In this document: in pieces, positions 1-6,338 of the stretch
How the letters are laid out: each line of letters opens with the position of its first letter
Numbering within the stretch: the first letter of the stretch is position 1
NCBI GenBank assembly: GCA_964629825.1
Contig: CAZVUW010000012.1
Coordinates: 1-46,987, forward strand
Direction of reading: 5' to 3'
Length of the DNA: 46,987 nucleotides
Origin: CAZVUW01 sp964629825
GTDB lineage: Bacteria; Actinomycetota; Nitriliruptoria; Euzebyales; Egibacteraceae
Translations under genes and position numbers: made by a program
Notes under the pieces: model-generated
The model's database searches: none
What the model saw: only the letters and a program-made list of their open reading frames with translations
What the model was told of the DNA's origin: nothing

Positions 1-120
1 GTCGGGAGGGCGGCGGAGCAGCTCCTCTTCCTCGACGAAGGCGGGGAGGAGCTCCAGAAGGCACTCGTAAACCGCCGTTCGGGTGGCCGCCTCATCGCGT
101 TCGCGCCGGCACCCCCTTAG
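1..120 (+). CDS. C-terminal end of an unidentified protein (partial)
   Basis: Frame 1 is open from the window edge to the TAG at 118-120 and encodes 39 residues ending in LIAFAPAPP. The peptide is Leu/Glu rich at first (EQLLFLDEGGEELQKAL), then basic, and looks like an ordinary helical C-terminus. No domain can be recognised from so little. The next gene begins 55 bases later with its own promoter-like element, so the two need not be co-transcribed. It could be a chance open frame in GC-rich DNA; the balanced composition argues mildly for a real gene. Confidence 0.45.
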   Translation, partial: VGRAAEQLLFLDEGGEELQKALVNRRSGGRLIAFAPAPP

Positions 121-162
121 CAACCGTCACCACCGGCCGGCCCGCGGGGTGGTGGAGGGGGT

Positions 163-168
163 TAGCCT
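163..168 (+). promoter_or_regulatory. -10 element (TAGCCT) for a probably leaderless thioredoxin gene
   Basis: TAGCCT fits the actinobacterial TANNNT consensus and ends exactly 7 bases before the ATG at 176, which would place transcription start at or next to the start codon. The same geometry occurs before several other isolated genes here. No clear -35 box was found. Confidence 0.45.
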
Positions 169-175
169 TGGATGC

Positions 176-820
176 ATGGCTGACGAGGAGCTGGAGGGGG
201 GTGTGCTCGGGCTTGCCGAGGAGGCGCCCGGGGGCGGGCAGAGGCCCGGGCGCGGGGCTCGCACCACGCTGCTGCTCGGCCTGCTCGTCGTGGCCGCGTT
301 CCTGGTGGGGATGGCCGGAGTCGCGGTCCTGAGCGACCGCCAGGGCGGCCCGATCACGCAACAGGCGTCGGGCGGGGTGAAGACCTTCGAGGACCGCGTC
401 TCGGCCACCGAGCAGGCGCCGCTGCCGCTTATGACGCTCGCCGGCTTCGGCGACGGGGACCCCGAGCCGGTCGAGCTCGCCGACTACATCGGCGCGCCCC
501 TCATCGTCAACTTCTGGGCGAGCTGGTGCGCCCCGTGCGTGAGCGAGATGCCGGATCTGCAGGAGTTCAGCGACTCCAGCGAGATCCCGCTGCTGGGCGT
601 CAACGTCCAGGACGCGCCCTCCAACGCGCAGGCGTTCGTCTCCGAGCTCGGGATCACCTACGACCTGGCATCCGATCCGCAGGCCGAGCTGTACGAGGCG
701 GTCCGGGGCTTCGGCATGCCGACGACCCTGCTGGTGGACGCCAGCGGGACGATCGTCTACCGCCACACCGGCCCGCTGGACGCCGCGGAGCTGCGCAGCC
801 TGGTGGTCGAGCACCTGTAG
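176..820 (+). CDS. Membrane-anchored TlpA/ResA-like thiol-disulfide oxidoreductase
   Basis: The product has 214 residues. A Gly/Glu-rich cytoplasmic N-terminus of about 28 residues precedes one membrane segment (about 30-52, LLLGLLVVAAFLVGMAGVAV). A thioredoxin fold follows, with NFWASWCAPC carrying the CxxC active site and a GMPTT cis-proline loop near the C-terminus. Proteins of this family sit outside the membrane and reduce apocytochrome c CxxCH thiols or other exported disulfides. A longer frame opens upstream, but ATG 176 is preferred: the extra residues are Arg/His/Ser rich and a -10 element lies 7 bases before this ATG. It precedes the bc operon and is a paralogue of the lipoprotein at 6339-6854, so it probably serves the same cytochrome c maturation route. 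The substrate cannot be read from sequence. Confidence 0.85.
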   Translation: MADEELEGGVLGLAEEAPGGGQRPGRGARTTLLLGLLVVAAFLVGMAGVAVLSDRQGGPITQQASGGVKTFEDRVSATEQAPLPLMTLAGFGDGDPEPVELADYIGAPLIVNFWASWCAPCVSEMPDLQEFSDSSEIPLLGVNVQDAPSNAQAFVSELGITYDLASDPQAELYEAVRGFGMPTTLLVDASGTIVYRHTGPLDAAELRSLVVEHL

Positions 821-894
821 GGCGGCCCGCAGGGAGAACCTGAACACCACGCGCGGTCAGCGCACAACCGGGCGGAGCGGACGTGCGCGTGCGG

Positions 895-925
895 TTGGCG
901 GCCACGCGGCCATCTCCGCTAGAGT
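895..925 (+). promoter_or_regulatory. Candidate promoter of the bc-complex operon
   Basis: TTGGCG (895-900) and TAGAGT (920-925) are separated by 19 bases, slightly long for a housekeeping promoter, but the -10 matches TANNNT. It lies in the only sizeable gap before the bc operon, and the expected start (about 931-933) falls inside the palindrome at 927-950. It is predicted from sequence only. Confidence 0.45.
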
Positions 926-926
926 G

Positions 927-950
927 ACGGTCCACGGGCCCGTGGACCGT
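927..950. promoter_or_regulatory. 24-bp perfect palindrome at the bc operon transcription start
   Basis: ACGGTCCACGGG is followed directly by its exact reverse complement, giving a 24-bp perfect palindrome with no spacer. It begins two bases after the -10 element, so it overlaps the predicted transcription start. It could be a dimeric repressor operator or form the 5' hairpin of the mRNA. I do not recognise the cognate regulator. Confidence 0.6.
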
Positions 951-964
951 GGCCGGATGGCCGC

Positions 965-1013
965 AGAGCCGCCTAGGAGTAGTGGCTCTCAAGGCCGGAC
1001 CCACCGGGGTCCG
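965..1013 (+). promoter_or_regulatory. Structured 5' leader: two further hairpins before the bc operon
   Basis: AGAGCC (965-970) pairs with GGCTCT (984-989), and CGGACCC (996-1002) pairs with GGGTCCG (1007-1013) across a 4-base loop. With the palindrome at 927-950 this gives an untranslated leader of about 170 bases with up to three hairpins. No U tract follows, so these are not classical terminators. I cannot assign them to a known riboswitch. Confidence 0.4.
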
Positions 1014-1102
1014 ACCTCGCCTGACGGGCAGCGAGGACCGGCGCACCGCGACCAGCGCAGGCAAGCGGTGACGTCGGACGATGAGCGCAGTGAGGGAGCC
1101 GG

Positions 1103-1567
1103 GTGGATTCCATCTCGCAGTTCTTCAGGACCCTGCCTGACGCCGTGTCCGCCCTGTGGGAGTTCGCCGACGGGTTCTACGGCCTGGCCGTCACGGTGGT
1201 CAGCATCCTGCTCGCCGCGCTGTTCGCCTTCCTGGCGAAGTCGATGCGCGAGGACCACGGCTGGCTGTCGGCGATCTTCGGGATCATGGCCGGCTTCATC
1301 GCCTTCTGGTGGGCCTTCGGGATCCTGCCCTCGGCGCTCATCTACTACATGGACGGCAACCGCGATCTCCTGGAGGGCACGATCTTCCCGGGTCCGCTCC
1401 CCGGCATGGACAACGCCTACCAGGTGACCCGCGACGTCCTGGTCGTCCTGGAGCAGACGATCGCGGTGGTCGTCTTCTCCATGCTGGCCCTGCGTATCCA
1501 GCGCAGGTTCCCGCGTACCCTTGCAGAAGGGGAGGAACGGGGCCCCACCAGCGGCGGCTACAAGTAG
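1103..1567 (+). CDS. Unknown three-TM membrane protein, first gene of the bc operon
   Basis: The product has 154 residues. Three hydrophobic segments are visible, about 25-45, 55-78 (IFGIMAGFIAFWWAFGILP) and 112-131, followed by a short basic and polar tail (RIQRRFPRTLAEGEERGP). The loop between segments 2 and 3 (YYMDGNRDLLEGTIFPGPLPG) probably faces outside. Translation starts at GTG 1103, preceded by a purine-rich GAGGGAG. I do not recognise the family and see no cofactor motif. Its place as first gene of the ferredoxin, cytochrome b, Rieske and cytochrome c operon suggests a small accessory or assembly subunit of that complex; this is inference from context. Confidence 0.75.
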   Translation: MDSISQFFRTLPDAVSALWEFADGFYGLAVTVVSILLAALFAFLAKSMREDHGWLSAIFGIMAGFIAFWWAFGILPSALIYYMDGNRDLLEGTIFPGPLPGMDNAYQVTRDVLVVLEQTIAVVVFSMLALRIQRRFPRTLAEGEERGPTSGGYK

Positions 1568-1603
1568 CCGCCGGCAGGGAACCCAGGAAACGGGGACTGA
1601 GCA

Positions 1604-1945
1604 ATGGGACTCACAGACCAGGGACTGCACCCGGTCATCTACGACGACTACCGCGTGGAGACCGTGGATCCGTCCTGGCTGCAGGAGCGGGTCAAGCCGA
1701 AGCGCCACATCGGGCTCACGCCGGAGCTGTGCATCCTGTGCCGGGCGTGCGAGGACGTCTGTCCTTGGGAGTGCATCTACATGATGGCTCCCTCGATCGT
1801 GGCGGACGCCGAGAACCCCGAGGTGATGACGCTCGCGAACACCGCCGCGGCGATCTTCGTCATCGATGACAACGAGTGCACGCGCTGCGCCATCTGCGTG
1901 GAGCGCTGCCCGTCCGACGCCCTGTGGCTCGGCCGGGTCGAGTAG
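1604..1945 (+). CDS. 2x[4Fe-4S] ferredoxin-type protein in the bc operon
   Basis: The product has 113 residues and no signal peptide or membrane segment, so it is cytoplasmic. Two complete CxxCxxCxxxCP motifs are present: C43/C46/C49/C53 (CILCRACEDVCP) and C92/C95/C98/C102 (CTRCAICVERCP), enough for two [4Fe-4S] clusters. The spacing between the motifs is larger than in the smallest clostridial ferredoxins. It lies 36 bases after the 3-TM protein and 45 bases before cytochrome b, so co-transcription is likely. Canonical bc1 complexes encode no ferredoxin. The context suggests an electron carrier or peripheral subunit acting on the cytoplasmic face of the bc complex; the partner is not shown by sequence. 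Confidence 0.9.
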   Translation: MGLTDQGLHPVIYDDYRVETVDPSWLQERVKPKRHIGLTPELCILCRACEDVCPWECIYMMAPSIVADAENPEVMTLANTAAAIFVIDDNECTRCAICVERCPSDALWLGRVE

Positions 1946-1990
1946 CCGTCAACCGCCTACGACCAACCCCCCGAACGAGAAGGACGCCAG

Positions 1991-2758
1991 GTGAGCAAGC
2001 TCCCAGCGCCAGGTGAACTGAAGCAGCGGGTCCAGGACAACGTCATCTACAAGTCCATCTTCCGGCCTGGCTCGATCTACCGGAAGGGCTACCGCGACAC
2101 GTCCCGCGACCGGGCCCTGGCGGCCATGAACAACCTGCTGTACCACCTTCACCCGGTGAAGGTGAAGCGGCACGGGCTGAAGCTCACCTACACCTACTGC
2201 CTCGGTGGCGCGAGCTTCTTCCTCTTCATCCTGCTCACGATCACGGGCATCTTCCTGATGTTCTTCTACCGGCCGACGGCCGGTGCGGGCAGCGAGCTCG
2301 CGTTCACCGACATGCAGGCCCTGACCCAGCAGATCCAGTTCGGTGACTTCGTCCGAGCCATGCACCGCTGGTCGGCCCACCTCATGGTGTTCTCGGTCTT
2401 CCTGCACATGGCCCGGGTCTTCTACCACGGGGCCTACAAGCCCCCGCGGGAGTTCAACTGGGTCGTCGGCGTGATCCTGCTCCTGCTGACCCTGCTCCTG
2501 TCGTTCACCGGCTATCTGCTGCCGTGGGACCAGCTCGCGATGTGGGCGGTGGCGGTCGGCACGTCGATGGGTGGCTTCACCCCCGTGTTCGGCCAGCAGG
2601 TGAAGTTCGTGCTGCTCGGCGGCGTCGAGATCGGACCCGAGACGCTCATCCGCTGGTACGTGCTGCACGTGCTGCTGCTGCCCTTCGTCCTGACGATCTT
2701 CCTCGCCGTGCACTTCTGGAGGATCCGCAAGGACGGCGGCATCTCCGGCCCGCTGTAG
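1991..2758 (+). CDS. qcrB: Cytochrome b6-type subunit of the menaquinol:cytochrome c (bc/b6f-like) complex
   Basis: The product has 255 residues, the length of a b6-like N-terminal half rather than a full cytochrome b. Heme-ligand histidines are H125 and H139 in helix B (MHRWSAH...FLH), and H226 and H241 in helix D. The latter pair has 14 intervening residues, the b6-type spacing. Cys70 in the motif YCLGG corresponds to the cysteine that covalently binds heme ci in b6f and in Bacillus-type complexes. SFTGYLLPWDQ (171-181) is the conserved helix C region, and the protein ends ISGPL as b6 does. Translation starts at GTG 1991 after GAGAAGGA. It is integral to the membrane and oxidises menaquinol with the Rieske protein. 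A cytoplasmic N-terminal extension of about 35 residues precedes the amphipathic helix. Confidence 0.95.
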   Translation: MSKLPAPGELKQRVQDNVIYKSIFRPGSIYRKGYRDTSRDRALAAMNNLLYHLHPVKVKRHGLKLTYTYCLGGASFFLFILLTITGIFLMFFYRPTAGAGSELAFTDMQALTQQIQFGDFVRAMHRWSAHLMVFSVFLHMARVFYHGAYKPPREFNWVVGVILLLLTLLLSFTGYLLPWDQLAMWAVAVGTSMGGFTPVFGQQVKFVLLGGVEIGPETLIRWYVLHVLLLPFVLTIFLAVHFWRIRKDGGISGPL

Positions 2759-2800
2759 AGACCCGAAGGCCCCAGGCCCGCGCAATCCAGGAGCGCAGAG

Positions 2801-3661
2801 ATGGCTGAAGAGGTCGAGATCGACCAGGAGACCTACGACAAGCTCATCGCCGAGGGCAAGAGCGAGCGCATCGCCCGTGCCAAGGCCAAGGCGGCGGCAG
2901 TGCGCAAGCGCAAGGCCGCGGCCGGTGAGACGGTCGGACCGCGTGCGGGCGCGGCCGCTCCGGCGGCAAAGGCGACCGCCGCCAAGGCGACGGCCGCGAA
3001 GGCGACCGCCGGTCGGGCCTCCGCCGGCGGTGGGGTCGCGACGGCCGCCCCGGGCGCCGGCGGCGTGCTGACGCCCGAGGAGCGCCAGGCCCGTGTCGCC
3101 GCCGCGCTGCAGCGCAAGAGCAGCGCCAAGGCCCAGACTCGCGCGCCCGCGGCTCTGGCCGGGCAGCCGCACACGCACCGCCTGCTGGCGATGGTTCCGC
3201 CGTCCGGGATCCAGCAGATCCGCGGCAAGCAGGAGGACAAGGTCTACACCTGGCCGCACCTGATCTCCGCCGAGTTCGTGTGCCTGATGGTGATCACCGC
3301 GGGCCTGACGATCTTCTCCGCGCTGGTGTCCGCCCCGCTCGGCGACCTGGCGAACCCGAACATCACCCCCAACCCCTCCAAGGCCCCCTGGTACTTCATG
3401 GGCCTTCAGGAGCTCCTGCGCTACTTCCACCCGATGGTCGCCGGCGTCACCCTGCCGACGATGTTCCTGGTCGGGTTCGTGGCCCTTCCCTACATCGACA
3501 AGAACCCGTCGGTGAAGCCGGAGAACCGCAAGACGGCCTTCGTGCTGTTCACCTTCTACCTGGTCTTCTGGGGCGTCCTGACGATCGTCGGGTCGTTCTT
3601 CCGCGGCCCCGGCTTCAACTGGGTGTGGCCGTGGGTGGACGGCCTCTGGTTCGTCCTGTAA
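2801..3661 (+). CDS. Subunit-IV-like C-terminal half of cytochrome b, with long basic Ala/Lys-rich N-terminus
   Basis: The product has 286 residues. The C-terminal part (about 127-286) is the petD-like domain with three membrane helices, about 157-180, 215-231 and 246-266. The Qo-site motif is APWY (195-198) in place of PEWY, so the usual Glu is absent; loss of that Glu is known from low-potential quinol enzymes and fits menaquinol. Residues 1-126 are unusual: a helix-like segment (LIAEGKSERIARAKAKAAA) and then low-complexity Ala/Lys/Thr/Gly sequence including three KATA(A) units (57-70). This tail should lie in the cytoplasm. ATG 2801 has a GGAGCG site. It would pair with the preceding gene to form one functional cytochrome b. 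Confidence 0.92.
   Translation: MAEEVEIDQETYDKLIAEGKSERIARAKAKAAAVRKRKAAAGETVGPRAGAAAPAAKATAAKATAAKATAGRASAGGGVATAAPGAGGVLTPEERQARVAAALQRKSSAKAQTRAPAALAGQPHTHRLLAMVPPSGIQQIRGKQEDKVYTWPHLISAEFVCLMVITAGLTIFSALVSAPLGDLANPNITPNPSKAPWYFMGLQELLRYFHPMVAGVTLPTMFLVGFVALPYIDKNPSVKPENRKTAFVLFTFYLVFWGVLTIVGSFFRGPGFNWVWPWVDGLWFVL
2969..3010 (+). repeat. Short in-frame tandem repeat encoding KATA(A)
   Basis: Three near-identical 15-base units (AAGGCGACCGCCGCC-like, the last truncated) encode KATAA-KATAA-KATA in the N-terminal tail of the subunit-IV-like protein. Copy number could vary between strains. Confidence 0.7.
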
Positions 3662-3697
3662 GCCCGCAGTGACCGCTCCGTCTGAGGTGACCTCGAG

Positions 3698-4504
3698 ATG
3701 ACACTGGCCATACTGCTGCTGGCGACCGCTGCGGGGTTGCTGGCCCTCGCCTACTGGGTCATCCGCCGCGCCAACCCCGCCGCCGCGACCGTGACGCTCG
3801 GTGCGGCGCGCACCGCTCCCGGCTGCGAGGTGGGCCAGGCGCTGCTGATGGCGAGCGCCGCCAGCGCCCCGACGGCCAGCCCCCCGGCCGCCGCCCCCTC
3901 GGGCGGTGCGAGCAGCGCCGGCGCCCCCGCCAAGCCCAAGCGCCGCAAGCCCTCCGGTCCGTCGCGTCGCGCCTTCCTGCGCAACTCGATGGCGGTTGCC
4001 TGGCTGGGTGTTCTGGGCGGCTTCGGCGGCGCGACGCTCGCCTTCCTGTGGCCGAGCCTGCGCGGCGGCTTCGGTGCCCAGCTCGAGGCCGGCAGCGAAG
4101 AGGAGATCCTCGCCTACATCCGCGCCAACCGCGCGCCCTACCCGTTCCCGGCGGGCCGCAGCTACCTGGTCGAGTACGACCCGGCGCTCGACCCCGACGG
4201 CGTCTACGCGGACATCACCAACGGCGCGCGTGTGATGGCGCTCTACCAGGTGTGCGTGCACCTCGGCTGCAAGGTGCCCTGGTGCCAGTCCTCGCAGTGG
4301 TTCGAGTGCCCGTGCCACGGCTCGCGCTACAACCGCTGGGCGGAGTACCGCGGTGGTCCGGCTCCGCGCGGCCTCGACCGCTTCAGGGTCATGGTCGAGG
4401 ACGGCACGGTCATCGTGGACACCTCGCAGATCATCGAGGGCCCGTCCCGCCAGGCGGCCGTGCTGGACCAGCCGCCGGAGGGCCCGAGCTGCCTCGGCGA
4501 CTAG
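3698..4504 (+). CDS. qcrA: Rieske [2Fe-2S] protein of the bc complex
   Basis: The product has 268 residues. Box I is CVHLGC (C186, H188, C191) and box II is CPCHGS (C204, C206, H207), giving the two Cys and two His cluster ligands plus the disulfide pair. Unlike one-helix Rieske proteins, it has two hydrophobic segments: about 2-22 at the extreme N-terminus and about 97-118, the second preceded by a Tat-like SRRAFLRNS. The linker between them (about 50-90) is Ala/Pro/Ser rich and then basic (KPKRRKPSGPSRR). The C-terminal cluster domain acts outside the membrane, moving an electron from menaquinol to the cytochrome c encoded next. ATG 3698 follows GAGGTGACCTCGAG. Confidence 0.95.
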   Translation: MTLAILLLATAAGLLALAYWVIRRANPAAATVTLGAARTAPGCEVGQALLMASAASAPTASPPAAAPSGGASSAGAPAKPKRRKPSGPSRRAFLRNSMAVAWLGVLGGFGGATLAFLWPSLRGGFGAQLEAGSEEEILAYIRANRAPYPFPAGRSYLVEYDPALDPDGVYADITNGARVMALYQVCVHLGCKVPWCQSSQWFECPCHGSRYNRWAEYRGGPAPRGLDRFRVMVEDGTVIVDTSQIIEGPSRQAAVLDQPPEGPSCLGD

Positions 4505-4550
4505 GCCCGATCCGCCCCCAGCCCTTCCCAGCCCCTAAAGGACAACCGCA

Positions 4551-5492
4551 GTGAACACGACGGCTCTGGTCATCGGCATCCTGGCGGCCGCCGGGGTGGC
4601 GCTGATCGCCTTCTTCGCGTTCAGCGCAGCGCGCAGCCGCAGCGCTGCAGACCGCGTCCCACCGGCGATGCGCCCCGGCTACTCCGACGAGCAGCTGGAG
4701 CGCACGGTCCTCGAGCGCTACATGGCCTGGGGCGTCGTCCTGACGGTGTTCTTCGCGGTCTTCTTCCCGGTCTACTGGATCCAGGAGACCAACCGCCTGA
4801 CGGCGGCCACGGAGGAGCGCTTCGTCTCCCAGGTGGTGGCGGGCGAGGAGCTCTACACGACCAACTGCGCCGAGTGCCACGGCACGACCGGCAACGGCGG
4901 TGGTGCGCCCTCGCCGTATGACCCTGAGTCGATCTGGCCCGCGCCCAACCTGCGCACGGTCGTCACCCGCTATGAGGACAACCCCAACGTCACCGACATC
5001 GAGGGCTTCCTCCACCGCACGATCGCCCAGGGGCGTCCGGGAACCCCGATGCCGGCGTGGGGCCGCGAGTTCGCCGGTCCGCTGACGGACGAGGACATCG
5101 AGAACATCACCCTGTGGATCCTGGCCAACCAGGATGAGGAGGCCGTCGAGGCGACAGCGGCCGCAGACGTCAACGGCGAGACCCTCTACCAGGAGAACTG
5201 CGCCAAGTGCCACGGCCCTGACCTTGAGGGCCGGGACGCCGAGCCCGGACGCCCAGGCCCCTCACTGATCGGGGTGTTCGACCGGCACAGCGAGGAGTCG
5301 ATCCTCAACATCCTGCGCAACGGGATCATCGTGCCGGGCGGCACCAACATGCCGCCGTGGCAGACGGGCTACATGTACGAGGGCGCCCGCTTTGAGGACG
5401 ACGCGCTGAACCGCATCATCGACTACCTGCGCGAGCAGCAGCCCACCGATGTGGAGCGGGCTGCCGCCGACACGGGCCCGGCGGGCTCCTGA
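4551..5492 (+). CDS. Membrane-bound diheme cytochrome c of the bc complex
   Basis: The product has 313 residues. Two c-type heme sites are visible: CAECH (106-110) with likely axial Met167 (GTPMPAW), and CAKCH (217-221) with likely Met267 (NMPPW). Two hydrophobic segments lie at about 4-24 and 58-76, so the tandem cytochrome domains should be outside and tethered by the second. Translation starts at GTG 4551 after AAAGGA. It follows the Rieske gene by 46 bases. It resembles actinobacterial diheme cytochrome c1 subunits in having two c domains, but here both domains follow two N-terminal helices. Its job would be to accept electrons from the Rieske protein and pass them to a terminal oxidase not encoded in this window. 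Confidence 0.92.
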   Translation: MNTTALVIGILAAAGVALIAFFAFSAARSRSAADRVPPAMRPGYSDEQLERTVLERYMAWGVVLTVFFAVFFPVYWIQETNRLTAATEERFVSQVVAGEELYTTNCAECHGTTGNGGGAPSPYDPESIWPAPNLRTVVTRYEDNPNVTDIEGFLHRTIAQGRPGTPMPAWGREFAGPLTDEDIENITLWILANQDEEAVEATAAADVNGETLYQENCAKCHGPDLEGRDAEPGRPGPSLIGVFDRHSEESILNILRNGIIVPGGTNMPPWQTGYMYEGARFEDDALNRIIDYLREQQPTDVERAAADTGPAGS

Positions 5493-5512
5493 CAACATTC
5501 GAGGACAACGCC

Positions 5513-6280
5513 ATGTTCGACCTGCTGGTCCTTGCCGCCGAGGAGATCCCCGCCAGCGAACCGCTGGCGAAGCTGGCGTTCCCGCTGGGGGTGCTGATCT
5601 TCCTCGGTTCGATCTACATGCTGCTGCGCTCGAACCTCGGAACCGCCAGGGGCTACTACGTCTTCGGCACCTCGCTGTTCGGGTTCCTGTTCCTGATCAG
5701 CCTCTTCTGGGGCTTCGGGGCGCCCGGCACGCCACAGGCGACCGGTCCCACGAACCTGCCGGGGCAGCCGGCCGACGCGCTGCTGCCGAAGTGGATCCCC
5801 TTCGCTCAGGACAGCCGGCTTGCGGACCGGGCCGACCTCAGCATGGTCAAGAGCTACCCGGAGGGCTTCACCGAGAACGGCTGGCCCGAGGATGAGCAGG
5901 ACAACATCGACGTGGGTGTCGACGAGGCCCTGAACTTCTTCTCCTCGGACGTCGCTGGTCAGGTGATCCAGTCGACCTGGGTGCCGCAGACGGTGTCATA
6001 CGCCACGACCGACACCGGGTTCCCGATCATCGCGATCGAGTTCGTGGAGGCCGACGAGGCTCTGCAGCCGGTCGAGGGCGGGCAGACCTACGTCGCGTTC
6101 TCCTACTTCGACCAGGGCAACCCGCTGCTGCCGAGCATCATCTTCATGATCGTCTCGCTGGTGCTGTTCCTGCTCCACGCCTTCCTGCTGGATCGCAGCG
6201 AGCAGCGTGAGCGCCGGGAGCTGGAGGCGGCGCGTGCGGCCGCCGCGGGCGAGGTCGAGAAGGTTCCCGCCGGCGTCTGA
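5513..6280 (+). CDS. Unknown three-TM protein with extracytoplasmic domain, last structural gene of the bc operon
   Basis: The product has 255 residues. Two membrane segments lie at the N-terminus, about 21-38 (LAFPLGVLIFLGSIYMLL) and 49-69. A polar domain of about 135 residues follows, then a third helix at about 208-227 and a basic/Glu-rich helical tail (DRSEQRERRELEAARAAAA). The polar domain has no cysteine, heme motif or metal-binding cluster that I can see. The gene begins 20 bases after the diheme cytochrome stop. I do not recognise the family. The position suggests an accessory subunit of the bc complex or a link to its oxidase; no function is claimed. Confidence 0.8.
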   Translation: MFDLLVLAAEEIPASEPLAKLAFPLGVLIFLGSIYMLLRSNLGTARGYYVFGTSLFGFLFLISLFWGFGAPGTPQATGPTNLPGQPADALLPKWIPFAQDSRLADRADLSMVKSYPEGFTENGWPEDEQDNIDVGVDEALNFFSSDVAGQVIQSTWVPQTVSYATTDTGFPIIAIEFVEADEALQPVEGGQTYVAFSYFDQGNPLLPSIIFMIVSLVLFLLHAFLLDRSEQRERRELEAARAAAAGEVEKVPAGV

Positions 6281-6326
6281 TGTCCGCGCGTGCGACGGCC
6301 GCCGCGGCGCGCTGCGCGGCGGCTGT

Positions 6327-6332
6327 CACACT
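6327..6332 (+). promoter_or_regulatory. Possible -10 (CACACT) for a leaderless start at GTG 6339
   Basis: CACACT is a weak TANNNT match lying 6 bases before GTG 6339, which has no Shine-Dalgarno sequence. This hints at a second transcript for the cytochrome c maturation genes. Confidence 0.25.
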
Positions 6333-6338
6333 GTAGGC

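Noticed and set aside
83..175. An upstream start for the first thioredoxin gene
   Set aside because: The added residues are Arg/His/Ser rich, overlap the end of the preceding frame, and a -10 element with leaderless spacing favours ATG 176.
1949..4318. A very long open frame antisense to the cytochrome b, subunit IV and Rieske genes (reverse strand, about 790 codons)
   Set aside because: It lies opposite strongly supported genes, is rich in Arg, His, Gly and Gln without any domain, and is a usual by-product of very high GC at third codon positions.
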